In this document: positions 43,514 through 52,267 of the stretch, in pieces | Numbering within the stretch: the first letter of the stretch is position 1 | How the letters are laid out: each line of letters opens with the position of its first letter | From: CAZCJU01 sp964562175 | Lineage (GTDB): Bacteria > Bacillota > Clostridia > Oscillospirales > CAG-272 | NCBI GenBank assembly: GCA_964562175.1 | Contig: CAZLRV010000004.1 | Span: 1 to 64,000, forward strand | Length of the DNA stretch: 64,000 nt | Direction of reading: 5' to 3' | Program-made: the position numbers and the translations under genes | The notes under the pieces: model-generated | What the model was told of the DNA's origin: nothing | Databases searched by the model: none | The model's input: only the letters and a program-made list of their open reading frames with translations

Positions 43514-45242
43514 GAAAAAAAGCACTACACTTAAAAAAACGCTTAAATATGTAAAGCCGTATCGTCGCTATGTTATTCTCTCCGTATTTTTTGCACTGTT
43601 GACCTCTGTCACTCAATTGCTTATACCCATTTTTTGCGGAGATGCGATAGATCTCATGCTCGGTGAGGGCAAGGTCGATATGAACGGGGTCATTACTATC
43701 GGGCTTTATGTGTTGGTATGCGCTGTATTGAGCGGTATAAGTCAACAGCTGTTGTCCGTATTCAACAATAAGCTTGCGTATGGGGTCGGCAAGGAAATGA
43801 GACACGATGCCGTTGAAAAACTGCAAAAATTACCGCTGTCATATCTCGATTCGCATCCCTCCGGCGATACGCTCAGCCGAATAATAGGCGATGTGGAGGC
43901 ATTCTCCGACGGTCTGCTTATGGCAATAACTCAGCTTTTTACGGGCGTTGTCACGATAATCGGAACACTTGTCATCATGTTTTCCGTAAATGTCGAAATA
44001 ACGGTGATAGTTGTCATTTTAACGCCGATATCGCTCATAACAGCTTCGTTCATAGCAACGAGAACACACAAATATTTTATGACGCAATCGCAGATAAAGG
44101 GCAAGCAAAATTCTCTTATAAACGAGCTTACAGACGGGCAGAAAACGGTGCGTGCTTTCGGGCACGAGCGAAAAAGTCTTTCGGAATTTGACGAGGTGAA
44201 CGGCGAGCTTGAGAGTGCTTCATTCAAGGCGACGCTTTATTCGAGTCTGGTAAATCCGACAACGAGGCTTCTCAATAATATCATTTACGCCGTTGTGGGA
44301 CTTGTCGGGGCTTTATCCGTTCCCGGAGCGATAAGCGTAGGACAGTTCAGTGCATTTTTGAGCTATGCCGGAAAATACGCAAAGCCGTTTAATGAGATAA
44401 GCGGCGTTATAACCGAGCTTCAAAATGCCATGGCGTGCGCAAGCCGAGTATTTGAGCTGCTTGAGCTGGAGGAGATACCCAAGGAGTGCGAGGGAGCCGT
44501 AAGCATCGAGTCGGAGGGTCGGGTCGCACTTGACGGAGTTTGCTTTTCGTATTTGCCCGACAGACCGCTTATCGAAAATCTATCGCTCAACGTAAAGAGC
44601 GGTCAGAGAATTGCAATAGTCGGCCCGACGGGTTGCGGAAAAACAACGCTTATCAATCTGCTTATGCGTTTTTACGATGTAAACGACGGTGAGATACGTA
44701 TAGACGAAACCGACATACGCAATATGACATATGCATCGCTGAGAAGAAATTACGGTATGGTGCTTCAAGATACTTGGCTGAGATCCGGTACGGTAAGAGA
44801 GAATATCGCCTATGCCGATGCGAATGCGACGGATGAGGAGATAGAGAGGGCGGCAAAGGATGCACACGCACATTCGTTTATACGCCGCTTGCCAAACGGC
44901 TACGACACTGTGATAAATGAGGGCGGCGACAATATATCTCAGGGTCAAAAACAGCTTTTGTGCATAGCGAGAGCAATGCTGAGATTACCGCAAATGCTGA
45001 TACTTGACGAAGCCACATCAAGCATTGACACGAGAACGGAAGCAAAGGTGCAGGATGCGTTCGAGCGGATGATGAGCGGCAGAACGTGCTTTATAGTCGC
45101 ACACAGACTTTCGACGATACGCAACGCCGATGTGATCCTCGTAATGCGTGACGGTCATGTGGTGGAGCAGGGAAATCACGAGCAACTGCTTGCATTAAAC
45201 GGCTTTTACAGCGAGCTGTACAACAGCCAATTCGAAGAATAA
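43503..45242 (+). CDS. ABC exporter subunit with canonical ATP site
   Basis: A 579-residue half transporter, partner of the preceding gene. Six membrane helices are followed by an ATPase with Walker A GPTGCGKTT, signature ISQGQ (variant of LSGGQ), Walker B MLILDEATSSID and switch His in IVAHRLSTI. In the heterodimer, this subunit's Walker motifs pair with the partner's LSGGQ to form the active site, while its own variant signature pairs with the partner's degenerate Walker B. The ATG at 43503 has AAGGGGG nine bases upstream. A strong terminator follows. Confidence 0.92.
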   Translation: MKNKKKSTTLKKTLKYVKPYRRYVILSVFFALLTSVTQLLIPIFCGDAIDLMLGEGKVDMNGVITIGLYVLVCAVLSGISQQLLSVFNNKLAYGVGKEMRHDAVEKLQKLPLSYLDSHPSGDTLSRIIGDVEAFSDGLLMAITQLFTGVVTIIGTLVIMFSVNVEITVIVVILTPISLITASFIATRTHKYFMTQSQIKGKQNSLINELTDGQKTVRAFGHERKSLSEFDEVNGELESASFKATLYSSLVNPTTRLLNNIIYAVVGLVGALSVPGAISVGQFSAFLSYAGKYAKPFNEISGVITELQNAMACASRVFELLELEEIPKECEGAVSIESEGRVALDGVCFSYLPDRPLIENLSLNVKSGQRIAIVGPTGCGKTTLINLLMRFYDVNDGEIRIDETDIRNMTYASLRRNYGMVLQDTWLRSGTVRENIAYADANATDEEIERAAKDAHAHSFIRRLPNGYDTVINEGGDNISQGQKQLLCIARAMLRLPQMLILDEATSSIDTRTEAKVQDAFERMMSGRTCFIVAHRLSTIRNADVILVMRDGHVVEQGNHEQLLALNGFYSELYNSQFEE

Positions 45243-45258
45243 TTCGCAGAATAAAAAA

Positions 45259-45314
45259 ACGGACGGCATACACACCGAATAAAACGGGGTGATATGTCGT
45301 CCGTATGTTTTTTT
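45259..45314 (+). terminator. Rho-independent terminator of the ABC exporter operon
   Basis: ACGGACGGCATA pairs with TATGTCGTCCGT (one G-T pair), enclosing a second small stem, and is followed by eight T. Confidence 0.88.
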
Positions 45315-45317
45315 GAT

Positions 45318-45342
45318 AAGCATACGCTATAAGCGTATGCTT
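45318..45342. terminator. Perfect 11-bp hairpin after the minus-strand membrane gene
   Basis: AAGCATACGCT and AGCGTATGCTT flank ATA, five bases beyond the stop of the minus-strand gene. The T tract is weak on both strands, so it may be a transcript-stabilising hairpin rather than a terminator. Confidence 0.5.
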
Positions 45343-45347
45343 TAAAC

Positions 45348-46196
45348 TCATGCTTGCTTTTTGACGAGCCTTTCGTGATATAACGCGAGTATTCCGCAGA
45401 AAAACAGCATGATGAGCAGACCGACAAGGTTTTCGAAAATAACGGTCGCAAACGGCTCAAGCAGATAAACATATTGAGCAAGATTTTCGGGCATACCGCT
45501 TACCACGATATCGACGAGCGTACCCGACGAGGAGACCTCCTCGATTCCCGCTATTACGATCTCGCCCAACGCACGAATTAGGTTTATAACGATATCGAGT
45601 GCGAGGGACATTGAGAAAAAGTGTATGCACAGGCGGCGAAACGGCGATGATGAGTCAAATATCTTATTCGGACTGTAGGGTGCGGATGCGGCTTTTTTTG
45701 CCGCTTTTGTGCAGAAAATTATAAGCACAAGATCGCGCAGAGCAAAGACCAACGCCGAAAAAAGAGCGTAGAAAAAGACGAAAGCACCGTTTACGTCCGA
45801 AAAATCGTACAGAACGTACCCTGCTTCAAGACACGAAACGCAATAGCCGATAATAATATAGGTAACGAAAATGCTCGTAATACGCAAGGCAACGACGGTA
45901 TGACTTCCCTTAAAGCCGAAATAATACAACGAAACGGCAAGAAGGGCAAAGCAGGCGTACTGCGATACGGCAACACCCAGCTTTATAAAATAATCAAGAA
46001 ACACGTCGAGTGCGACCAAAGCGACATTGCTTTTTACGTAGTACAAGTGCGTGTAATTCAGAATGCCGTTAAATATGAGCGGCAACAAAAACGCACATAT
46101 GAGCATTGCGTTTATCAGCTTGCGATGAAATCTGTTCAGCCTCTGCTCCTCTTCCTTGTCGCAAAGAATGAACGGCTTGTTTTTTTTGAAATTCAT
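45348..46196 (-). CDS. Multi-pass membrane protein of unknown function
   Basis: A 282-residue protein I do not recognise. After a basic N-terminus (FKKNKPF) it has about six hydrophobic segments, at roughly 28-48, 60-90, 100-125, 135-165, 195-215 and 250-275. No catalytic motif stands out. It lies 10 bp downstream of the ydbC-like gene on the same strand and is probably co-transcribed with it. Confidence 0.6.
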   Translation of the reverse strand: MNFKKNKPFILCDKEEEQRLNRFHRKLINAMLICAFLLPLIFNGILNYTHLYYVKSNVALVALDVFLDYFIKLGVAVSQYACFALLAVSLYYFGFKGSHTVVALRITSIFVTYIIIGYCVSCLEAGYVLYDFSDVNGAFVFFYALFSALVFALRDLVLIIFCTKAAKKAASAPYSPNKIFDSSSPFRRLCIHFFSMSLALDIVINLIRALGEIVIAGIEEVSSSGTLVDIVVSGMPENLAQYVYLLEPFATVIFENLVGLLIMLFFCGILALYHERLVKKQA

Positions 46197-46206
46197 TCGC
46201 CGAGAA

Positions 46207-46428
46207 TCAAAGCTCCATTGTGTTGAGCAGATCTCTCAATCTCTTAAGCTCTTCGGGAAGAAGTGTTATACCCTTTCCCATCTTCTCGTGAGAATCATCC
46301 CACGAACGAATATCGTATTTGGCATCGTTGCCGTTCCAGGAAACAAGATTAAGCTCTTTTGCCCAGCCGCCTTTTTCATCGGATATGCATCCGAACTCCT
46401 TTACGATCTCAAACTTAAGCTCAGGCAT
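46207..46428 (-). CDS. YdbC family PC4-like single-strand nucleic acid-binding protein
   Basis: A 73-residue protein matching the bacterial YdbC family, which has the fold of the eukaryotic coactivator PC4 and binds single-stranded DNA. Visible traits are GGWAKELNLVSWNG, KYDIRSWDDSHEKMGKGI and LPEELKRLRDLL. GGAGG lies eight bases before the ATG. It leads a two-gene operon with the membrane protein. Confidence 0.85.
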   Translation of the reverse strand: MPELKFEIVKEFGCISDEKGGWAKELNLVSWNGNDAKYDIRSWDDSHEKMGKGITLLPEELKRLRDLLNTMEL

Positions 46429-46592
46429 TTTAAATCCTCCGGTTAATAGTATTTAGTATTATATTAAATGAGGAATGTGAAATTTGTATTATAATTAAGT
46501 AAATTTATGATGAACTCAAGAAAATATTGTAAAAAGCGACGAAAACGGCACTTGAAATTTGTTCAAAATTGCCGATAAAAAAGCGAAAAAAC

Positions 46593-46621
46593 TTGACAAA
46601 TCGAAAAAATAATGATATAAT
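46593..46621 (+). promoter_or_regulatory. Consensus promoter of the HPr-like gene and rnpB
   Basis: TTGACA (46593-46598), 17 bp, TATAAT (46616-46621), both perfect. No other clear promoter precedes rnpB, so this may drive both. Confidence 0.9.
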
Positions 46622-46653
46622 ACGGGTGAAATGATCTGAAAGGAGAGTTTGAA

Positions 46654-46884
46654 ATGATCAAGAAAACGGTGAAATTCAAGGATATAAAGGATGTTTACGC
46701 ATTCGTTGCCGAGGTAACGAAGTACGACGGTGAGGTCGATCTGATATGCGGCAGATACAGAGTAAACGCAAAGAGCATCATGGGTATTTTCTCCCTCGAT
46801 CTGCTGAGCGAGCTTGAAATGGAGATACACGGCGATAACGCCGACAAGCTGCTCGCCTCGGTTGACGGATACATCGTAAAATAA
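46654..46884 (+). CDS. HPr-like protein lacking the phosphorylatable histidine (Crh-like)
   Basis: A 76-residue protein with the HPr fold. The regulatory serine motif is kept (NAKSIMGIFSL, Ser41), but the region that normally reads GLHxRPA is shortened and has no histidine. It therefore cannot carry phosphate for sugar uptake; like Bacillus Crh it could be phosphorylated by HPr kinase and act with CcpA. That role is inferred. AAAGGAG lies upstream of the ATG. The stop is six bases before the 5' end of RNase P RNA. Confidence 0.8.
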   Translation: MIKKTVKFKDIKDVYAFVAEVTKYDGEVDLICGRYRVNAKSIMGIFSLDLLSELEMEIHGDNADKLLASVDGYIVK

Positions 46885-46890
46885 TTTTCG

Positions 46891-47273
46891 CTTTACTGCT
46901 CCGTGCGATCGCGTGGCATTGTGCCGAAAGGTGTTGCCATGAGGAAAGTCCGGGCTTCACGGGCAAAGGATAACGGATAACGTCCGCCAAAGGCGACTTT
47001 CGGGAAAGTGCAACAGAAATAGACCGCCCGCTTATGCGGGTAAGGATGGAAAGGCGAGGTAAGAGCTCACCGGCGTTATGGTAACATAACGCAAATGTAA
47101 ACCCTATCCGAAGCAACACCCTGCGGTACGCACCAAAGGTGCGTGTATTGCCCGAACGGGAGGTAGTCCTCTCGCCGCACGTGTGGCTGGAGCGTTGCGG
47201 TAACGTAACGTCGAGACAGATGATCGCAACCGTGAAAATACGGTACAGAACCCGGCTTATAGGGGCAGTAAAG
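46891..47273 (+). ncRNA. rnpB: RNase P RNA (bacterial class A)
   Basis: The ends pair to form P1: CTTTACTGCTCC (46891-46902) with GGGGCAGTAAAG (47262-47273). Universal core elements are in order: GAGGAAAGTCCGGGCT near 46959, CAACAGAAATAGACCGCC near 47010, GGTAAGAGCTCACC near 47058 and ACAGAACCCGGCTTA near 47245. The length of about 383 nt is normal. It is the catalytic RNA that removes tRNA leaders. It begins six bases after the HPr-like gene, so it is likely cut from a joint transcript. Confidence 0.96.
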
Positions 47274-47299
47274 AGATTATTTTGAATATTTACTTAAGC

Positions 47300-47333
47300 A
47301 AAAAGGAACGGCATATTTGTCCGTTCCTTTTTT
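47300..47333. terminator. Bidirectional terminator between rnpB and hemW
   Basis: AAAAAGGAACGG pairs with CCGTTCCTTTTTT around CATATTTGT; A and T tracts allow use on both strands. Confidence 0.88.
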
Positions 47334-47338
47334 CCATG

Positions 47339-48466
47339 CTAATATATCAGCTCGGAGATTATCGTGTTTGAAACGAGAAGCCCGGCGGGGGTAAGATAAA
47401 GCCTGCCGCCGCTCTTTTGCATAAGACCGTAACGAATGGGGAGGGCAAGCTTTTCTTCGTATTTTTCGGTAAATGGGTAACCGAAACGCCGTGAAAACGC
47501 CTCATCGTCTATACCCTCACACAGTCGCAGGGCAAGCATTATATATTCTCGTTCCGACTCGGTGTGTGAGATGAACTGCTTTTCGTCAAGCACATCATCT
47601 GCGGAACACTGCCCGCGGCAAAAACGTATGTAGTCGGGAATGCTTCTTGTAAATGTATAGCGTAAGCTGTCGTAATAGCCGGAGGCGGAGACGCCGAAGG
47701 CAAGATATGGCTCGGCGTGCCAATATTTCAAGTTGTGTCGGCAGGCGTGACCGGGACGTGCGAAATTGCTTATCTCATATCGCTCAAAGCCCTCACTTGA
47801 AAGATACCGACAGCACAAGTCGAGCATGTCGCACACCTCGTCCTCACTCGGCAGCCTCAACCTGTCTTGCATACGGAAAAACGGAGTACCCTCTTCAATT
47901 TTAAGTGCATATGCCGAAATATGCTCGACGCCGAGGGAGAGTGCGGCGGTGAGAGATGAACTAAACGATGACAGTGTCTGCTCCGGTATGCCGTACATAA
48001 GATCGAGATTTATGTTATCTATTCCGCCGTCGTGCGCATCGCTGACAGCCCTTTGCGTATCGCAAAAGCCGTGAATACGCCCCAGAGCTTTAAGCTCCGT
48101 ATCGGATGCCGATTGCATACCGATGCTCACACGGTTTACACCGCCGTCGTGCAGTGCGGCAAAATAAGCCCGATCTGCCGTCGCCGGATTGCATTCCGTC
48201 GTTATCTCCGCATCGGAACACACGTCAAATGTATCGTACAGAGCATCGAGGATTTTCAAAAGGTCACCGCTCGGCAGACAGGTCGGAGTGCCGCCGCCGA
48301 TATATACCGTATCGACGGACAATCTTTTCTGACTTTTGATATGACTTATGAGCGAGGAGACATACTCGTCTGCCGAGCCGTGTTCGGGGTATGAGCAAAA
48401 GTCGCAATAATTGCATTTTTTAAGGCAGTACGGAATATGGATATAAACGCCGAGGGGCTTACTCAT
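47339..48466 (-). CDS. hemW: Radical SAM heme chaperone HemW
   Basis: A 375-residue protein of the HemN/HemW family starting GVYIHIPYCLKKCNYCDFC. The radical SAM cysteines are CLKKCNYC, and a fourth Cys follows three residues later, an unusual addition. IGGGTPTCLPSGDL, the GVNRVSIGMQSA segment and NLDLMYGIPEQT are family hallmarks. HemW hands heme to apoproteins; true coproporphyrinogen oxidases are longer. It overlaps the end of lepA by 8 bp, a common gene order in Firmicutes. Confidence 0.9.
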   Translation of the reverse strand: MSKPLGVYIHIPYCLKKCNYCDFCSYPEHGSADEYVSSLISHIKSQKRLSVDTVYIGGGTPTCLPSGDLLKILDALYDTFDVCSDAEITTECNPATADRAYFAALHDGGVNRVSIGMQSASDTELKALGRIHGFCDTQRAVSDAHDGGIDNINLDLMYGIPEQTLSSFSSSLTAALSLGVEHISAYALKIEEGTPFFRMQDRLRLPSEDEVCDMLDLCCRYLSSEGFERYEISNFARPGHACRHNLKYWHAEPYLAFGVSASGYYDSLRYTFTRSIPDYIRFCRGQCSADDVLDEKQFISHTESEREYIMLALRLCEGIDDEAFSRRFGYPFTEKYEEKLALPIRYGLMQKSGGRLYLTPAGLLVSNTIISELIY

Positions 48467-50273
48467 CTAATTTCAAAACAGCCATAAACGCCTCCTGCGG
48501 AACCTCTACGCTTCCGAGGGAACGCATACGCTTTTTGCCTTCCTTCTGCTTTTCAAGCAGTTTTTTCTTACGTGTTATATCGCCGCCGTAGCATTTCGCC
48601 AAAACGTCCTTGCGCATGGCGCGTACGGTTTCACGCGCTATTATCTTACCGCCGATAGCCGCTTGCACAGGCACCTCAAACAGCTGACGCGGTATGTTGT
48701 CCTTCAGCTTTTCGACGATCTTTCTCGCACGTGCGTAAGCCTTATCGGAGTGAACGATAAAGGAAAGCGCATCGACAATATCGCCGTTGAGCAATACATC
48801 GAGCTTGACGAGCTTGCTTTCCTCGTAACCGTCAAGCTCATAGTCGAGAGAGGCGTAGCCCTTACTGCGGCTCTTCAATGCATCAAAGAAATCGTAAACT
48901 ATTTCATTGAGCGGAAGTCTGTAATGCAGGTCTACTCTGGTGGAATCGAGATATTTCATATCGCCGACAACGCCTCGTCTGTCCTGACACAGCTCCATGA
49001 TATTGCCCACGTATTCGACGGGTGTTATTATACTCGCCTTTACCATTGGCTCGTAAGCTATTTCTATATCCTCCGGTGAGGGGTAATTGAGAGGATTATC
49101 TATATATACCTCCTCGCCTGTACGCTTGAGTATCTTGTAGATAACGCTCGGTGCGGTGGTTATCAGATCGAGGTTGAACTCACGTTCAAGTCGCTCCTGC
49201 AGTATCTCCATATGGAGCAGACCGAGAAAGCCGCAACGAAAGCCGAAGCCGAGTGCGGCGGAGGTCTCCGGCTCAAAGGTCAGTGACGCATCGTTCAAAA
49301 GCAGTTTTTCAAGCGCTTCCTTGAGGTCTTGATATTTCGAGCCGTCGGCGGGATATATTCCCGAGTAGACCATCGGCATACACTTTTTGAAGCCGGGCAG
49401 AGGCTCCTCGGTGGGGCGGTCAACGCTCGTCACCGTATCGCCGACACGTGTGTCGGCAACCGTCTTTATGCTTGCGGTGATATATCCGACATCGCCTGCC
49501 GAAAGCGTATCACACTTCTTAAAGCCGAACGGCTCCATCGTGCCTATTTCCACCACGTCAAACTCCGCACCCGTGTTCATCATGCGTATGCGCTCACCGG
49601 TGTGAAGGGTACCCTCAACAACTCGGATATATACAACGACTCCTCTGTAGGAATCGTATACCGAATCGAATATCAGGCATTTAAGTGGTGCGTTTTCGTC
49701 ACCGTACGGGCAGGGCAGTGAGGAAACTATCTTATCAAGCACGCCCTCAATGTTTATACCCGCTTTGGCGGATATTGCGGGTGCATCCGATGCATCCAGA
49801 CCGACAATGTCCTCTATCTCCTCCCGTACACGCTCAACATCGGCGGCGGGAAGATCGATCTTATTTATAACGGGTACTATTTCCAGACCGCACTCGTCGG
49901 CAAGATATGCGTTGGCAAGCGTTTGTGCCTCTATACCCTGAGTGCTGTCGACAACGAGCAAGGCTCCCTCGCAAGCGTTGAGCGAACGAGATACCTCGTA
50001 ATTGAAATCGACGTGACCGGGCGTGTCGATCAGATTTAATTTATAGCATTCACCGTCTGGGGCTTGGTAGTCGAGCGTAACGGCACGTGCCTTGATGGTG
50101 ATTCCGCGCTCACGCTCAATATCCATATTGTCAAGAAGCTGTTCGGTCATATCACGCCTTGAAACAGCTTGTGTTTTTTCGAGTATTCTGTCCGCAAGAG
50201 TACTCTTGCCGTGGTCAATATGCGCTATTATACAAAAGTTTCTTATTTTTTTCTGTCTTTCGGATGGTTTCAT
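48459..50273 (-). CDS. lepA: Elongation factor 4 (LepA)
   Basis: A 604-residue translational GTPase of normal length. G1 is AHIDHGKSTL, the switch region holds ERERGITIKARAV, G3 is DTPGHVDF and G4 is NKIDLP. The C-terminal LepA domain ends with LEKQKEGKKRMRSLGSVEVP. It acts on stalled or misassembled ribosomes. The ATG at 50273 follows a reasonable promoter and leads the lepA-hemW operon. Confidence 0.97.
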   Translation of the reverse strand: MKPSERQKKIRNFCIIAHIDHGKSTLADRILEKTQAVSRRDMTEQLLDNMDIERERGITIKARAVTLDYQAPDGECYKLNLIDTPGHVDFNYEVSRSLNACEGALLVVDSTQGIEAQTLANAYLADECGLEIVPVINKIDLPAADVERVREEIEDIVGLDASDAPAISAKAGINIEGVLDKIVSSLPCPYGDENAPLKCLIFDSVYDSYRGVVVYIRVVEGTLHTGERIRMMNTGAEFDVVEIGTMEPFGFKKCDTLSAGDVGYITASIKTVADTRVGDTVTSVDRPTEEPLPGFKKCMPMVYSGIYPADGSKYQDLKEALEKLLLNDASLTFEPETSAALGFGFRCGFLGLLHMEILQERLEREFNLDLITTAPSVIYKILKRTGEEVYIDNPLNYPSPEDIEIAYEPMVKASIITPVEYVGNIMELCQDRRGVVGDMKYLDSTRVDLHYRLPLNEIVYDFFDALKSRSKGYASLDYELDGYEESKLVKLDVLLNGDIVDALSFIVHSDKAYARARKIVEKLKDNIPRQLFEVPVQAAIGGKIIARETVRAMRKDVLAKCYGGDITRKKKLLEKQKEGKKRMRSLGSVEVPQEAFMAVLKLDE

Positions 50274-50309
50274 TTCGCTTTCTCCCGAGAAAAAACTGTG
50301 TATATTCCT

Positions 50310-50338
50310 ATTCTACAATATTTTTTCAAAAAAATCAA
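50310..50338 (-). promoter_or_regulatory. Promoter of lepA-hemW
   Basis: On the minus strand, TTGATT (50338-50333), 17 bp, TAGAAT (50315-50310). Confidence 0.7.
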
Positions 50339-50430
50339 TACAAAATTAAAAATAGAACGAGAAATATTTGAGTTTTTATTTTAGTCGTAAAACATTCTTA
50401 AAAACAGCTGTACAAATTAAAATTTTAATG

Positions 50431-50459
50431 TTACAATATAAGTTGAGTTATTATATAAT
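50431..50459 (+). promoter_or_regulatory. Promoter of the metal exporter gene
   Basis: TTACAA (50431-50436), 17 bp, TATAAT (50454-50459). Confidence 0.7.
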
Positions 50460-50477
50460 AGGGGAGCAGACCGAAAT

Positions 50478-51365
50478 ATGGCGGAAATAGCCGATGTGCT
50501 GATCGAAGCACTTATTGACAGTGTGAAAACGCTACCGTTTCTATTTGCGGCTTATCTACTTATAGAGCTTATAGAACACAGATCGCTTTCAAAGCTTTCC
50601 GATATGCTTTTGTCAGGAAAGTTCGGAATACCGGGGGGTGCATTACTCGGATGTATACCGCAGTGCGGAATGAGTGTTGCTTGCTCACATCTGTTTGCAA
50701 AGGGGACGATAGGTGCCGGCACGCTTTTGGCGGTCTTCATTGCGACCTCCGATGAGGCGATACCGATATTGCTTTCCTCGCCGAGTAAGATAAATAAGAT
50801 ATTGCCGCTGTTGTTGGTCAAGATATCGCTTGCTACCGTATCGGGCTACTTATTCGATGCGGTACTCGGCAAGGCATATATGAAAAGCAAGCATACACAC
50901 AATGAAAATTCACAATGCCACGATTGCGAGGATCTTGAGCATAGCCATGACCACCACTGCGACGAGCGGTGCGAAAACAATGTTTTTACCGAGTCGCTTA
51001 AGAGAAGTCTTGAGGTGTTTCTGTACATTTTGATATTCAATGTCCTCTTCGGTATCCTGCTTTATTTTGTAGGCGAGGAAAAAATATCGTTATTGCTTGG
51101 CGGTGCTTATTGGGTACAGCCCATTATGGCGGCATTCGTGGGGCTTATCCCGAATTGTGCGGCAAGCGTTGCTCTTACCGAGCTTTACGTTTCCGGAGCA
51201 ATATCGTTCGGTGCGACGGTTGCGGGACTTTCAACGGGTGCGGGGCTTGGATATATCGCACTTTTCCGAGCAAATAAGAATATGCGCGAAAATGCGGCGA
51301 TACTCGTATTCAACCTGGTGATATCGTCCGTATTCGGGCTTTTGTTACAGCTTGCGGGTGTATAA
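50478..51365 (+). CDS. Putative heavy-metal/manganese exporter (ArsP_2-like, 10-TM family)
   Basis: A 295-residue membrane protein with two homologous halves, each with a Pro-x-Cys motif: GCIPQCGMSVACSHLFAKG near residue 57 and GLIPNCAASVALTELYVSG near residue 220. A cytoplasmic or periplasmic loop at about 138-170 is packed with His, Cys, Asp and Glu (HTHNENSQCHDCEDLEHSHD), clearly metal-binding. The family is annotated as a putative manganese transporter or heavy-metal exporter; the ion is unknown. The next gene starts immediately after its stop. Confidence 0.82.
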   Translation: MAEIADVLIEALIDSVKTLPFLFAAYLLIELIEHRSLSKLSDMLLSGKFGIPGGALLGCIPQCGMSVACSHLFAKGTIGAGTLLAVFIATSDEAIPILLSSPSKINKILPLLLVKISLATVSGYLFDAVLGKAYMKSKHTHNENSQCHDCEDLEHSHDHHCDERCENNVFTESLKRSLEVFLYILIFNVLFGILLYFVGEEKISLLLGGAYWVQPIMAAFVGLIPNCAASVALTELYVSGAISFGATVAGLSTGAGLGYIALFRANKNMRENAAILVFNLVISSVFGLLLQLAGV

Positions 51366-52229
51366 ATGTTCGGGTATATAAAGCCTTATGTGCCGGAGCT
51401 TAAGGTGAAAAACCACGAGCTGTACAGAGCCGTATATTGCGGGCTTTGCAAAAGCACCGGCAAGGTCGCCTCACACCTTACCCGTGTGAGCTTGAGCTAC
51501 GATATTGTGTTTTTGGCACTGTTCAGACTCGCTCTGGCGGAAGAAAAATATGAGATCAAGCCGGAGCGGTGCATGGCTCATCCGATGAAAAAACGCCCCG
51601 TCATGCAAAACAACGCTCAGCTTGAATATTGCGCCGGAGTAAGCGCACTGTTAAACTATTACAATTTGAAGGATAAGATAAAAGATAAGGGCTTCTTTGA
51701 CAAGCTCTGCGCTTACCTTGCTCTGCCATTTGCATACCGTGCGAAAAAAAGAGTCACGGGGCTATGTGATGTCGAGGAGGCAATAATAAAAAGCTTAAAT
51801 GCTCTTGACAAGATAGAGTGCGAGGGACATCCGTCACCGGATGAGGCGGCACAGTGCTTCGGTGAGCTGACCTCGTATATACTTTCGAGAGGCATGGAAG
51901 AAAAGACTCGGATCGCCGCCGCTGCGGGCTTAAGTGTCGGACGGTTTATATATCTTGCGGATGCGGCAGACGATTACGAGGACGACAAGAAAAAAGGAAA
52001 CTATAATCCGTTCGTTGCCGCAGGCACAGACCCGAAAGAGTACGGTGAGCAGATAAAGCACGATCTGCTTTTGCAGGCGCACGGCACATATCAAGCCGCA
52101 CTTTTGGCGGGGGTGGATGACGGCATATGCGATATACTTGAGAATATCGCACAGTACGGAATGATAGATGTGGCATATAAAATATTGAAGATAAGTGATG
52201 AAGACGTTCGCCAAGCGGACGAAGAATAG
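51366..52229 (+). CDS. DUF5685 family protein
   Basis: A 287-residue protein with the DUF5685 N-terminus FGYIKPYVPELKVKNHELYRA and a CGLC motif (YCGLCKSTG) near residue 24. The rest is mainly helical, with conserved LSYDIVFLALFR and a YLADAADDYEDDKKKGNYNP segment near residue 198 that recalls the Asp-rich motifs of metal-binding all-helical enzymes. Function unknown. It starts one base after the metal exporter gene ends and precedes a J-domain gene, so the group may be one operon. Confidence 0.78.
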   Translation: MFGYIKPYVPELKVKNHELYRAVYCGLCKSTGKVASHLTRVSLSYDIVFLALFRLALAEEKYEIKPERCMAHPMKKRPVMQNNAQLEYCAGVSALLNYYNLKDKIKDKGFFDKLCAYLALPFAYRAKKRVTGLCDVEEAIIKSLNALDKIECEGHPSPDEAAQCFGELTSYILSRGMEEKTRIAAAAGLSVGRFIYLADAADDYEDDKKKGNYNPFVAAGTDPKEYGEQIKHDLLLQAHGTYQAALLAGVDDGICDILENIAQYGMIDVAYKILKISDEDVRQADEE

Positions 52230-52267
52230 CCGTACCGGCAAGCCGATAAGGCAAAATGGAGAGATAT

